The translations under genes were made by a program, and so were the position numbers. From contig JAFRCE010000015.1 of the NCBI GenBank assembly GCA_017404505.1, forward strand, positions 1 to 42,407: a DNA stretch of 42,407 nt, read 5' to 3'. The stretch is from Solobacterium sp. (lineage in GTDB: Bacteria; Bacillota_I; Bacilli_A; Erysipelotrichales; Erysipelotrichaceae). Of this stretch, positions 25,026 through 33,683 are shown piece after piece. The notes under the pieces were generated by a model. That model saw only the letters and a program-made list of their open reading frames with translations. It ran no database searches and had not been told where the DNA came from. How positions within the stretch are numbered: the first letter of the stretch is position 1; each line of letters starts with the position of its first letter.

Positions 25026-25847
25026 ATGCCCTTTACAAATGAGAGAATTACCGAACGGCTGTTACGGATCCGCTGTCCGGGCAATGTCTTTGCGTATCTT
25101 GCGGTTGGCAGCAGGCAGGCATTGCTGGTGGATACCGGTCTTGGACTATACAGTCTGAAAGAATATGTCAGATCCCTGAGTGATCTGCCGCTCACGGTTG
25201 TCGCGACACATGGCCATCTCGATCATGTCGGCGGCGCCGGGGAGTTTCCTTTTGTCTGTGTTCCTAAAAAAGACCGGCAGCTGGCATTGAACAGCATCGG
25301 CAAAGACGCAAGAGCCAACTACCTGAACGGTCAGGGGGAATCCGTGTCCTATGAAGATCTGATCAGGGAACTGAGTGAAGAGCAGATCCGTACCTATGAT
25401 CCGGAATCTGTGTTTGATCTTGGCGGGTATCATGTGAAGATGCTGCCGATGTACGGCCATACGCAGGGTTCACACTGCGCACTGTTTGTGGAAGACAGGA
25501 CCGTTCTGTTTGGCGATGCCTGCAATTCCGCCGCGTTCATGCAGCTGAACGAGAGTACGACGATTGAAGAGTACCGGGACAATCTGAAGGAATTCAGAGA
25601 GAAATACAGTGATCTGTATGATCAGGTGCTGTATTCCCACCCGCACAATTTCGGCGGCAAAGAAATCCTTGACGAAATGATCGGTCTTTGTGAAGAGGTC
25701 ATGGATCCTTCCTTTGCGGGAATACCGGCCGGTAATATCGTGACTGCCAACTGTCTGTTTGCCAAAGCGGCAGATGACGGAATGACAAGAAACGACGGAA
25801 AGTGCGCCAATATGGTTTACCGGCAGGAAAAGGTCCGGAAAGAATGA
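25026..25847 (+). CDS. Metallo-beta-lactamase-fold hydrolase
   Basis: A 273-residue MBL-fold enzyme of the glyoxalase II/ribonuclease-like superfamily. The metal motif is THGHLDH (H62, H64, D66, H67). GHTQGSHCALF supplies the next His and LFGDAC the bridging Asp; YSHPHNFGG supplies a C-terminal His. The ATG at 25026 follows AGAGGTGA. It overlaps the following alpha/beta hydrolase by four bases. Typical action is hydrolysis of a thioester or lactone; the substrate is not known. The coupled pair suggests two successive hydrolytic steps (inference). Confidence 0.9.
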   Translation: MPFTNERITERLLRIRCPGNVFAYLAVGSRQALLVDTGLGLYSLKEYVRSLSDLPLTVVATHGHLDHVGGAGEFPFVCVPKKDRQLALNSIGKDARANYLNGQGESVSYEDLIRELSEEQIRTYDPESVFDLGGYHVKMLPMYGHTQGSHCALFVEDRTVLFGDACNSAAFMQLNESTTIEEYRDNLKEFREKYSDLYDQVLYSHPHNFGGKEILDEMIGLCEEVMDPSFAGIPAGNIVTANCLFAKAADDGMTRNDGKCANMVYRQEKVRKE

Positions 25848-26707
25848 AGACGATCTACAACAGTGAAGCAGGAAAACGGAAGATCCTGACACTGTATGAC
25901 GAACAGCTGAAGCGGCTGGACTGGCCATATCAGGATATCTATGTGAATACGTCCTTCGGAAAGACCCATCTGATTGAAACAGGAACATTGACGAAGGAGC
26001 CTTTGCTGGTGTTCCATGGCGGCAATGCGACGACGGCATACAATCTGCTGGCCTGTGATTTCCTGATGGATGACTTTCATATCTACGCCGTTGACACGAT
26101 CGGCCATCCCGGTAAGAGTGACGAAACTTCACTGTCCGCGTTCAATTATGACTACGGCAGATGGGCTGCGGAAGTAATTCAGGCACTGGGCTTTGATCAG
26201 ATCCGTCTTTTTGGCGGTTCGTTCGGGGCGGGAATCATGGCCAAGACAATGTGTGTCGCGCCGCAGAAGGTGAAAAAGGCAGTTCTCTATGTTCCTTCCG
26301 GCATAAAGAACGCGCCGATGTTCCGAAGTGCCAATATGATGTTTCCGATGATCCTTTACTGGATCACGAAAAAAGATAAATGGCTGAAACAGTGCATGAT
26401 GCCGATGGCTGTGACAGAAGACAACATCACCGACGATATCTATCAGACTGCGAAACTGAGCATTGAAAACGCGAAGATCAAGACGGCCATGCCTTCCAAC
26501 GTCTCCGCTGAACTGATGCGTCACTGCAAGGCACCGACGCTTGTCATGGCGGCCGAAAAAGACTGTCTGTTTCCCGGTCCGGATGTGATCGAAAGGGCGA
26601 AACAGATCATTCCCAACTGTCAGACGTATCTTCTTGCAGGCAGGGGACATATGAACTTCCTGAGCGAAGAAGAGAAGAAAATGATCGTAGACTTCCTGAA
26701 AGACTGA
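25844..26707 (+). CDS. Alpha/beta hydrolase
   Basis: A 287-residue hydrolase. FHGGNATTAYN forms the oxyanion hole, AVDTIGHPGKSD the second strand motif, and the nucleophile is S126 in GGSFGAG. The acid is in AAEKDCLFPG and the His in AGRGHMNFLSEEE near the end, so the triad is complete. It is translationally coupled to the MBL-fold gene by a four-base overlap. It resembles carboxylesterase or hydroxymuconate-type hydrolases; the substrate is unknown. Confidence 0.88.
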   Translation: MKTIYNSEAGKRKILTLYDEQLKRLDWPYQDIYVNTSFGKTHLIETGTLTKEPLLVFHGGNATTAYNLLACDFLMDDFHIYAVDTIGHPGKSDETSLSAFNYDYGRWAAEVIQALGFDQIRLFGGSFGAGIMAKTMCVAPQKVKKAVLYVPSGIKNAPMFRSANMMFPMILYWITKKDKWLKQCMMPMAVTEDNITDDIYQTAKLSIENAKIKTAMPSNVSAELMRHCKAPTLVMAAEKDCLFPGPDVIERAKQIIPNCQTYLLAGRGHMNFLSEEEKKMIVDFLKD

Positions 26708-26729
26708 ATCCGAGAATCGAAAAGACGGG

Positions 26730-26735
26730 TATAAT
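26730..26735 (+). promoter_or_regulatory. -10 box of the NUDIX operon
   Basis: TATAAT, 27 bases before the NUDIX start. The -35 is weak. Confidence 0.5.
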
Positions 26736-26762
26736 AAAAGACTGACAGGTAACAGGCGGTAA

Positions 26763-27299
26763 ATGATGAAACCACAGGATGAATTGTATTTATCATTAAA
26801 AGATGAAGAATGGCCGTTTGACGGCATTGACCATGACCGCACCGTAGTCCGGGCCATTGTCGTTGACAAAGAAGGTTATTATTACTTTGCCCATATTGAA
26901 CGGGACGATGACTTCGGCAAAGCGGAACTGATCGAAACTTCCGGCGGCGGGGTCGAGGCAGGCGAAGAACTGGAAGCCGCACTGCGCCGGGAACTGAAAG
27001 AAGAACTCGGAGCGGAAGTACAGATTCTCACGAAGATCGGTATTGTCAGTGACTATTACAATCTGATTCACCGCCACAATATCAACCACTATTATCTCTG
27101 CCGGGTGATTTCCTTCGGCAGAAGACATCTGACGGAAGATGAAATCGACAGTTTTCATCTGACCGTACGAAAGCTTTCTTACCAGGAGGCACTGGCCGCC
27201 TATGAAGAAAGCCGGAAGACAAAACTGGGCAGACTGATCAGTAACCGGGAAGTGCCCATTCTGCAAAGAGCCAGAGAAATCCTTACCAGGACGGATTAG
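26763..27299 (+). CDS. NUDIX hydrolase
   Basis: A 178-residue NUDIX protein that cleaves nucleoside diphosphate derivatives. The NUDIX box GGGVEAGEELEAALRRELKE, continuing ELGAEV, is complete. Two ATG codons (26763, 26766) compete. The C-terminal helix region holds many basic residues. It leads a small operon; the next gene starts seven bases after its stop. The exact substrate is unknown. Confidence 0.9.
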   Translation: MMKPQDELYLSLKDEEWPFDGIDHDRTVVRAIVVDKEGYYYFAHIERDDDFGKAELIETSGGGVEAGEELEAALRRELKEELGAEVQILTKIGIVSDYYNLIHRHNINHYYLCRVISFGRRHLTEDEIDSFHLTVRKLSYQEALAAYEESRKTKLGRLISNREVPILQRAREILTRTD

Positions 27300-27306
27300 A
27301 CAGTAT

Positions 27307-27840
27307 ATGAAAGAGATCACCGTACACACCCAGCCATTTCCAAAAGAACAGATTGAAGAGATACTCCGTAAGAACGGTATACAGACCAATCACTACGCAG
27401 AAGAATACTTTGCGCATCCGGCCTTTACAACGGAAGAAGCAGAAGACTTCACCGTCAGGATCCTGTCCCTGCGGGAACTTGGTTTTGCGGAAGGAGCCAC
27501 GCTGCCGCAAATCTTTTCGCGGCTGCCGCAAGAGCATCTGAAACCCTGTCCGGCAAACACCGGCCTGTTCCTGCGGCTGGCCTGGAAGGAGCAGCCGTCC
27601 AGTCAGGACGCTGTTCTCAGCCGGCATGCGGCACCGGACGCGGCGGTCACGGTACTGTCGGAGCCACTGGAAAGAGACGATGCCTTTCCGAAAGGACTGT
27701 ATTTGCGCAATGTCGAAGGAACACTGTGGCTGCGTGGTTATATCTGCGATGCGGAATACTGTTTTCCGCCGGACGCAATGTTCGCTATGATGAAACAACG
27801 AGGATATGAAAATGAACAGACCGGATGGAAAAGACATTGA
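27307..27840 (+). CDS. Hypothetical protein, 177 residues
   Basis: Not recognised. A soluble protein with a helical N-terminal part (QIEEILRKNGI) and a C-terminal part containing several aromatic residues and cysteines. No strong ribosome binding site is visible, so translation is probably coupled to the NUDIX gene seven bases upstream. Its 3' end overlaps a small ORF by 29 bases. Codon use resembles that of its neighbours. Confidence 0.65.
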   Translation: MKEITVHTQPFPKEQIEEILRKNGIQTNHYAEEYFAHPAFTTEEAEDFTVRILSLRELGFAEGATLPQIFSRLPQEHLKPCPANTGLFLRLAWKEQPSSQDAVLSRHAAPDAAVTVLSEPLERDDAFPKGLYLRNVEGTLWLRGYICDAEYCFPPDAMFAMMKQRGYENEQTGWKRH

Positions 27841-27979
27841 AGAAGTAAGAAAAGAACTGGAAGAGTATTACGGAACCGCCATGATGGAAATGCCGATGGC
27901 TGTCATGGATCTTGCCAGAGTATCTTCCATGAGTGACGAAGAGGTCATTGCCGAGGCAAAGAAAAAGAAAATCATCTGA
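27812..27979 (+). CDS. Small acidic protein, 55 residues
   Basis: Begins MNRPDGKDIEEVRKELEEYY and ends in a Lys-rich tail, AEAKKKKII. AGGA lies about eight bases before the ATG, inside the upstream gene. It overlaps that gene's end by 29 bases in another frame. Helical, no signal peptide or membrane segment, one acidic helix plus a second (SMSDEEVIAEA). Third gene of the NUDIX operon. Function unknown; support comes from the binding site, context and regular composition. Confidence 0.65.
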   Translation: MNRPDGKDIEEVRKELEEYYGTAMMEMPMAVMDLARVSSMSDEEVIAEAKKKKII

Positions 27980-28005
27980 TTTTCTGTCAGAAAGATAAAT
28001 CACAG

Positions 28006-28011
28006 TACAAT
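28006..28011 (+). promoter_or_regulatory. -10 box of the Sel1/macro-TIR/MazG/DUF2075 run
   Basis: TACAAT, 24 bases before the ATG at 28036, with ACAGGAG as binding site. It is the only promoter-like sequence seen before the four-gene run; the other junctions are only 7-11 bases. Confidence 0.45.
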
Positions 28012-28035
28012 AGTGATAACAGGAGAACAACAGCT

Positions 28036-29550
28036 ATGAATCATACAATTAAAGAAGCACTCAGATCATTCTGCCGTTATGAAATTGGTTTTCAGGAAAT
28101 GCTGAACCGGGCTGGCATGCTTACGAACTTTCTGGACTATGTCTATGAATGCAAACTGGAAGACATTGAGGAAGCTTTTCTGAATGGTATGGATGAACCT
28201 GATTTTGAGGAAGAATGGGTGAATAAGTTTTCCTGGTTACTGGGTAATGGTTTTATCCGGACCGATTCTCCGTATCACATCGATACCCGCGGTCTGCCGA
28301 ATGAGTATTCGGTATTGGAAGAGGTCTGCAATCAGCTCAAGGAAAAATACTATAACAATCCGGAAATAGATCTGGAGTCAATTTACGGTATTATTCTGAA
28401 TTTCCGTGAGAACCAGAAGAAACCGCTGCCGGAATGGACTCTGACTGCTGAAGAAGCCACTGCTTATGTGAACTACTGGAGCTGGTCTGATAAAAAACCA
28501 AACCGGGAAGAAAAAGAACTGCTGGAAGACTGCCATCAATTCCTCCTCGAAAGGCTCCCTCAGGAGGTTAAAGTGAAAATGGCCTTTACCCATGCGGATC
28601 CTGAGAACGCCGACTGGAAGAGCATCCGCAAGGATCTGGAGAAAACATATAAAGAATCGGGAGATGTGCTCTGTGCCGAACAATTGGGTATCATTGACTA
28701 CTACGGCCGGGCAAATAACGGCGAACCGAACTATAAAAAAGCAAGAGAATATCTGGCTGTCGCGGCCATGTCCGGCAGTTCCCAGGCAAGATACCTGCTG
28801 GCAGATATGTACATGAACGGCGACGGTGTGAAGCAGAACAAAACAGCTGCTGCCGCCATGATCCGGGAATTATACACGACGGAATACCGGACCTTCATGG
28901 ACGATCCGATCTTCGGTTCACTTGCTGAGGTGGCATTGCGGATGGGTCACCTGCATATGCAGGGCATTGATCAGGACTATGACCCGGATATGGCATACCG
29001 CTATTACCTGCTGGCCAGATTTGCTCTGGAATGCCGGATGGATGTCGGTGAGGAACTTGGCGATCAGAGCACCATGATGGAAATCGGCACATCCCTGCAG
29101 GAAGCACTGTCAAACTCTTCCTATCAGAAACCGGTCCGGACTGTTCATTACAGCGAAGCGGCTGACTTTCTGCCGGATCTTGAATTCTGCAACTATCCGG
29201 TGATCATGAAGGCGAAGACACAGAAGGACGGCAAACTGAAACTGACGTTCCGTTTCCAGTCCGATGACTATGATCCGGAAGGCCTGCCGATCATTCTGCT
29301 GGTGCCGGAAGCACAATACTGTGACCTGCGCAGAGAAATAACTGTCACCTTTGAAGGGGACAGCAGCCTGAAGAAAAACCCAAAAGGAGAAACCATCCTG
29401 TTTAACCGTGTCGAGGAAGGGGCACTGTTCCTCTTTGGTCACCGTGTCGCCTGGTTTGACGGTGAGTTCACCTTGAAAGTGCCAAAGAAGAGAGAACGGG
29501 AAGAACCGGAAGAAGAGGAACATTTCGGAAAAGTCACAATATTGAATTGA
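28036..29550 (+). CDS. Sel1-repeat protein heading a putative defence operon
   Basis: A 504-residue soluble protein. Residues about 231-280 (YKKAREYLAVAAMSGSSQAR, then YLLADMYMNGDGV) and 295-335 are Sel1-like repeats. The N-terminal 200 residues are helical and unrecognised. Residues 360-490 look beta-rich, ending in an acidic Glu-rich stretch (EREEPEEEEHFG). Sel1 repeats mediate protein contacts in signalling and in some defence systems. It ends seven bases before the macro-like/TIR gene, so it is probably a co-expressed sensor or scaffold (inference). It could also be an unrelated housekeeping gene at the edge of the island. Confidence 0.75.
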   Translation: MNHTIKEALRSFCRYEIGFQEMLNRAGMLTNFLDYVYECKLEDIEEAFLNGMDEPDFEEEWVNKFSWLLGNGFIRTDSPYHIDTRGLPNEYSVLEEVCNQLKEKYYNNPEIDLESIYGIILNFRENQKKPLPEWTLTAEEATAYVNYWSWSDKKPNREEKELLEDCHQFLLERLPQEVKVKMAFTHADPENADWKSIRKDLEKTYKESGDVLCAEQLGIIDYYGRANNGEPNYKKAREYLAVAAMSGSSQARYLLADMYMNGDGVKQNKTAAAAMIRELYTTEYRTFMDDPIFGSLAEVALRMGHLHMQGIDQDYDPDMAYRYYLLARFALECRMDVGEELGDQSTMMEIGTSLQEALSNSSYQKPVRTVHYSEAADFLPDLEFCNYPVIMKAKTQKDGKLKLTFRFQSDDYDPEGLPIILLVPEAQYCDLRREITVTFEGDSSLKKNPKGETILFNRVEEGALFLFGHRVAWFDGEFTLKVPKKREREEPEEEEHFGKVTILN

Positions 29551-29557
29551 GGTAAAT

Positions 29558-30616
29558 ATGGATAAGCTGATCGAAAAAGCGATTGAAACACCATATGGAA
29601 CAAAGACAATTGCTGTTCATGCCATGGACCTGAATAACCTGGATGAGGAACTGGATGTCATGACCGTGTCAGCTTTTTTCCATTCCTATTCGCCGAACGC
29701 CGGAACTATGATGGAAACTCTGCTGAAAAAGGGTATTTCTGTCTGGCAGTTAAGTAAGGATCCGGAAATTGATCTGCGGGAAAATGCAAATATCTGGCTG
29801 TCCAGAGAAATTGAAGAAGCCGATCTGCCGATCCGTCATGTCGGGTGTATTGAAATGAGCCCTGTTTCTTATGACAGAAATGCGTGGCGGCAAAGACAGA
29901 CGGATATTCTGCATTCCATCCGTGCATATTTTCATATGCTTCAAATCGCTTCTTTGTCAGGTATGAAGATCGAAACGCTTGGCCTGCCGATCCTGGGGTC
30001 AGGCATGCAGAAAATCTCGTCAGATCTGATCATGATTCCGGTTCTGAACGAATGTGTCAATTTCCTGCAGACAAATGAACAGATCCGCAAGATCCATATC
30101 ATTGCCAGAAGCCAGAAATTAACGTATCAGTTTGCCAAAACACTGGATCAGTCTTATGCACTGACAGAGAATGTTTCAGCACATCCGCAAAGACAGTTCC
30201 TTGAGGCGAATGGTTCTTTAGCATTTATCAGTTATTCTTCCAAAGATAAGAATATCGCTGACAATCTGTGTGCCAGACTGGAAAACAATGGCATCAGAGT
30301 CTGGTATGCACCAAGAGACATTCAGACCAATGACTATGCAACTGCAATCGTCAATGCTATCAAACGCTCGACGCATTTTATAGTCATTCTCAGTAAGAAC
30401 AGTCTGAATTCCCAGCATGTTCTGAATGAAATCAATCTTGCCTTCAGTGAATTGAACAGAGGAATCCATTTTAAACCATTGAAAATTGATGAAGAAGAAC
30501 TTGGTGCAGCTTTTGTCTATTATCTTTCCAGGCAGCACTGGATGGATGCTCATATTCCGCCATTGGAGAAGAGACTGGATGAATTTGTACAGAAGGTTTT
30601 GACAGATAAAGAGTGA
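29558..30616 (+). CDS. Macro-like domain fused to a TIR domain
   Basis: A 352-residue protein. Residues about 1-205 resemble a divergent macro-like fold (VMTVSAFFHSYSPNAGTMME near the start, and LGLPILGSGMQKISSDL with the glycine loop). Residues 221-352 form a TIR domain: LAFISYSSKDKNIADNL, then IRVWYAPRDI, FIVILSKNSLNSQ, and E291 in LNEINLAF at the position of the NADase glutamate. Bacterial TIR proteins cleave NAD+ or make cyclic ADP-ribose messengers in defence; macro domains bind or remove ADP-ribose. Thus a sensor plus effector in one chain is plausible. Spacing of seven bases before and nine after indicates one operon. Confidence 0.82.
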   Translation: MDKLIEKAIETPYGTKTIAVHAMDLNNLDEELDVMTVSAFFHSYSPNAGTMMETLLKKGISVWQLSKDPEIDLRENANIWLSREIEEADLPIRHVGCIEMSPVSYDRNAWRQRQTDILHSIRAYFHMLQIASLSGMKIETLGLPILGSGMQKISSDLIMIPVLNECVNFLQTNEQIRKIHIIARSQKLTYQFAKTLDQSYALTENVSAHPQRQFLEANGSLAFISYSSKDKNIADNLCARLENNGIRVWYAPRDIQTNDYATAIVNAIKRSTHFIVILSKNSLNSQHVLNEINLAFSELNRGIHFKPLKIDEEELGAAFVYYLSRQHWMDAHIPPLEKRLDEFVQKVLTDKE

Positions 30617-30625
30617 GGTTAAGCC

Positions 30626-30946
30626 ATGAAACAGGAAACAATTGATGAAATCTTGAAGTTCACGGAAGACAGAGATTGGAATCAGTATCATTCTCCTGCC
30701 AATCTGGCTAAATCCATCTGTATTGAATCTGCTGAATTACTGGAGTGCTTTCAGTGGGATGATCAGAATTATGATATTGACCATGTGAAAGAAGAACTGG
30801 CAGATGTTATGGTTTACTGTGTGGACATGGTATATAAACTTGGTCTGGATATGGATGAGATCATTCATGACAAGATGCAGAAGAATGCTGCAAAGTATCC
30901 TGTTGATAAAGCAAAAGGCAGTGCGAAGAAATATAACGAACTGTAA
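30626..30946 (+). CDS. MazG-like nucleotide pyrophosphohydrolase
   Basis: A 106-residue all-alpha NTP pyrophosphatase of the MazG/dCTPase (RS21-C6-like) group. It turns NTPs or dNTPs into monophosphates. The metal-binding pattern is visible: ESAELLE (ExxE) followed by EELADVMVY (ExxD). AGTGAGG precedes the ATG. It sits nine bases after the TIR gene and 11 before the DUF2075 gene. In a defence setting it could deplete nucleotides or hydrolyse a signal (inference). Confidence 0.9.
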   Translation: MKQETIDEILKFTEDRDWNQYHSPANLAKSICIESAELLECFQWDDQNYDIDHVKEELADVMVYCVDMVYKLGLDMDEIIHDKMQKNAAKYPVDKAKGSAKKYNEL

Positions 30947-30957
30947 AGGAACAGGAC

Positions 30958-32823
30958 ATGATTATCTATAACGGGACAAAAGCAAGTTTTTCGGAAGCCG
31001 TTACGGATCAGGGAATCGCTGATATTCTGAACAACGCAGTATATGAAAAGATGCACCGCAGAACCGGGCAGAGTGAACTGGAGTCATGGAAAAACTCTAT
31101 GAACTACATGTACATGGTTCTGAATGACAATATGATTCCTGATGATATCGGTGTGGCAATTGAATACAATATTCCGCAGACATCCAAAAGGGTGGATTTT
31201 ATTATTTCCGGTCTGGACGAAGAAAAGAAAGAGAATGTCGTCATTGTGGAATTGAAGCAGTGGACCTCTTTAAAAGCAGTGAAGGGGAAAGATGCTCTGG
31301 TGGAAACTGTTACAGGACATAATCTCAGACAGGTCGTGCATCCTTCCTATCAGGCTTGGTCTTATGCGGCATTAATCAAAGATTACAGTGATATTGTGCA
31401 GGATGAAGAAATTGAACTGAGTCCGTGTGCTTATCTGCATAACTATGAACCGGAAGAAAATGATCCGTTATACGACGAGCAGTATCAGGACTATCTGGAA
31501 GAAGCACCTGCATTTACGAAGAAGGATATCCGTAAACTCAGAGAGTTCATCAAGAAGTCAGTTGTATACGGTGATAACGGAGATACGATCTATAAAATCG
31601 ATCAGGGAAAGATCAGACCGTCCAAGAGTCTGCAGGATGCCATTGCCAGCATGGTAAAAGGCAATAACGAATTCATCATGATCGATGACCAGAAAGTCGT
31701 ATATGAAAGAATTCTTGAAGTATCCAGACAGTGTATAAAAGATAAAAAGAAAAGAGTCATCATTGTCAAAGGCGGACCAGGCACGGGAAAAACAGTCGTG
31801 GCAGTTAATCTGTTAGCAAAACTGACGAATGAAGGACAATTCGTTCAATATACGTCCAAGAACAGTGCACCGAGAAGCGTCTACCTGAAAAAACTGAAAG
31901 GCGTATTGAGAAAGAGCAGTATTGACAATATGTTCAAAGGCTCTGGTTCCTACGTGGATGCCCCAAGGAATGCAGTAGATACGATTCTCGCCGATGAAGC
32001 ACATCGTCTCAATGAGAAATCAGGACTGTTCCATAATCTTGGCGAAAATCAGATCAAGGAGATCATCGCCGCAGCCAAGTGCAGTGTCTTCTTCATTGAT
32101 GAAGAACAAAGGGTAACGCTGCAGGATATCGGCAGTATTACCGAAATCAGAAGATGGGCGTTTGAGCAGAAAGCGGAAGTCATAGAAGAAGAACTGGTAT
32201 CACAATTCCGTTGTAATGGATCCGACGGATATCTGGCGTGGCTGGATCAGGTGCTGGAAATCAGAGAAACAGCCAACTATGATCTGGAAGGAATCGATTA
32301 TGATATACGGATCCTGGATACCCCGGAAGAAGTCAGAGATCTGATCTTTGCCAGAAACAAAAGCAGGAATAAATCACGTTTACTGGCGGGATACTGCTGG
32401 AACTGGATTTCGGAAGGCAAGAATAAATCTGATGTATATGATATTCAGATCGGTGATTTCCGGATGAGCTGGAATCTTGGTAATACAGATACCTGGGCAA
32501 TTGATGAAGAATCCGTAAATGAGATTGGTTGCATTCATACCGCCCAGGGACTGGAATTTGAATATGTCGGTGTCATTATCGGTGGCGATATGATTTATCG
32601 AGATGGACATATTGTCACAGATTATACAAAGAGGGCGAAGACAGATCAGTCCATCAAAGGCATCAAGAAGATGGCAAAAAATGATCCCGAAGAAGCTGCT
32701 GAAACAGCGGATATGATTATCAAGAATACATACAGGACATTGATGACAAGAGGCATGAAGGGATGTTATGTATACTGCACTGACAGAGAACTGTCAGAGT
32801 ATCTTAAAAGCCTTTTGGAATAA
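30958..32823 (+). CDS. DUF2075 P-loop helicase with N-terminal PD-(D/E)XK nuclease
   Basis: A 621-residue two-domain protein. The N-terminal ~180 residues show a restriction-endonuclease-like core: D80 in RVDFII, and E98-L-K100 in VIVELKQW. From about residue 240 comes a DUF2075 (Schlafen group-3-like) helicase domain with Walker A GGPGTGKT (K278), Walker B TILADEAHR, SQFRCNG and the late motif GCIHTAQGLEFEYVGVIIG. All catalytic residues look intact. It should cut and translocate nucleic acid. It is the last gene of the tight run with MazG and the TIR protein; no terminator is evident before the next promoter. Confidence 0.85.
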   Translation: MIIYNGTKASFSEAVTDQGIADILNNAVYEKMHRRTGQSELESWKNSMNYMYMVLNDNMIPDDIGVAIEYNIPQTSKRVDFIISGLDEEKKENVVIVELKQWTSLKAVKGKDALVETVTGHNLRQVVHPSYQAWSYAALIKDYSDIVQDEEIELSPCAYLHNYEPEENDPLYDEQYQDYLEEAPAFTKKDIRKLREFIKKSVVYGDNGDTIYKIDQGKIRPSKSLQDAIASMVKGNNEFIMIDDQKVVYERILEVSRQCIKDKKKRVIIVKGGPGTGKTVVAVNLLAKLTNEGQFVQYTSKNSAPRSVYLKKLKGVLRKSSIDNMFKGSGSYVDAPRNAVDTILADEAHRLNEKSGLFHNLGENQIKEIIAAAKCSVFFIDEEQRVTLQDIGSITEIRRWAFEQKAEVIEEELVSQFRCNGSDGYLAWLDQVLEIRETANYDLEGIDYDIRILDTPEEVRDLIFARNKSRNKSRLLAGYCWNWISEGKNKSDVYDIQIGDFRMSWNLGNTDTWAIDEESVNEIGCIHTAQGLEFEYVGVIIGGDMIYRDGHIVTDYTKRAKTDQSIKGIKKMAKNDPEEAAETADMIIKNTYRTLMTRGMKGCYVYCTDRELSEYLKSLLE

Positions 32824-32837
32824 GATGAAACAATATT

Positions 32838-32866
32838 TTGACTAGCGGTCAAACACGTTCTATAAT
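32838..32866 (+). promoter_or_regulatory. Strong promoter with operator-like palindrome for the DUF1232 gene
   Basis: TTGACT (32838-32843), 17-base spacer, TATAAT (32861-32866). The -35 is part of the dyad TTGACTAGCGGTCAA (32838-32852), which could bind a TetR-like or other dimeric repressor. A leader of about 120 bases precedes the ATG at 32994; no known riboswitch is recognised in it. Confidence 0.75.
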
Positions 32867-32993
32867 ATGCATGTATAGAAACAGTATATAAACCGCAGAG
32901 GCAGTGCTGTCCTGCAAACATGACAACATAAGCCTGAGGAAAGAACATACAGACAAAGAACTGTTTATAGTACAAAAACGGAGGAAATGTATA

Positions 32994-33503
32994 ATGTCTG
33001 AACAAGAAAAAGCTACAGTTAACGAATTCGAAGAAATGCTGAGAACAGGTGCTGCAAAAGCTGAAGACTATCTGAAGAATCCGGATGGACTTGAGGCTCT
33101 GCTGCAGAAGCTGGAAGCAAATCTTTCTACAATTCCGCACATTGGCAAGAGCGTTGCAAGTCTGCCGCTGATGATTTCCATGGTTCGTGCCTATATCACA
33201 CAGGAATACACAGAAGTTTCTCCGAAAGTGGTAGGCTCCCTTGTAGGTCTTGTCCTTTATCTTCTGAAGAAAAAGGATCTGATTCCGGATGACATTCCGA
33301 TTCTTGGCAAACTTGACGACATCGCCGCCATCGCACTTGTCTTATACTTCACAGAACCGGAACTGAGAGCTTATTCTAAGTGGAGAGAAGAAAAGGGTCT
33401 GGCAAAAGCAGCACCGGTTGAACCTGAAGTTGCTGTTGCAGAACCAGAAGCGCCGGCAGAACCTGAAGCACCTGCAGAAGAACCGGAAGAAACAGCTGAA
33501 TAA
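32994..33503 (+). CDS. YkvA-like DUF1232 protein
   Basis: A 169-residue protein. The DUF1232 core is VGSLVGLVLYLLKKKDLIPD, continuing DIPILGKLDDIAAIALVLYF. It contains the typical LIPD and LDD motifs with one or two hydrophobic helices, suggesting membrane association. The C-terminal tail is a low-complexity Pro/Glu/Ala repeat (EPEAPAEPEAPAEEPEE). The ATG at 32994 follows GGAGG; the in-frame extension to 32904 lies in the leader. YkvA is of unknown function. The strong, apparently regulated promoter is notable. Confidence 0.85.
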   Translation: MSEQEKATVNEFEEMLRTGAAKAEDYLKNPDGLEALLQKLEANLSTIPHIGKSVASLPLMISMVRAYITQEYTEVSPKVVGSLVGLVLYLLKKKDLIPDDIPILGKLDDIAAIALVLYFTEPELRAYSKWREEKGLAKAAPVEPEVAVAEPEAPAEPEAPAEEPEETAE

Positions 33504-33525
33504 AAGTATTATTGAATTTGATTTG

Positions 33526-33555
33526 AAAACCTATGCCCATAAGGCATAGGTTTTT
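33526..33555 (+). terminator. Intrinsic terminator after the DUF1232 gene
   Basis: A 10-base-pair stem AACCTATGCC/GGCATAGGTT with a CATAA loop and a T-run. Confidence 0.9.
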
Positions 33556-33652
33556 GTGTTGTGATGTCACTTTTTTTGTCATATAGATACATAAAATTAG
33601 TAATGTGTATTAATGGATAATACATATCAATGTTCTATATCATAGGGGGAAA

Positions 33653-33683
33653 GTGATCAAACAGATCACAACTGGAGTATAAT
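33653..33683 (+). promoter_or_regulatory. Promoter and dyad upstream of the zinc-ribbon gene
   Basis: TATAAT at 33678-33683, 51 bases before the ATG. The -35 region is covered by a perfect inverted repeat GTGATC-AAACA-GATCAC (33653-33669), an operator candidate. ACTGGAG (33671-33677) also pairs with CTCCAGT (about 33706-33712) ahead of a T-run, a possible terminator for read-through transcripts. Confidence 0.5.

Noticed and set aside
32867..32993. Riboswitch in the leader of the DUF1232 gene
   Set aside because: No known riboswitch core motif was recognised; only short complementary stretches are visible.
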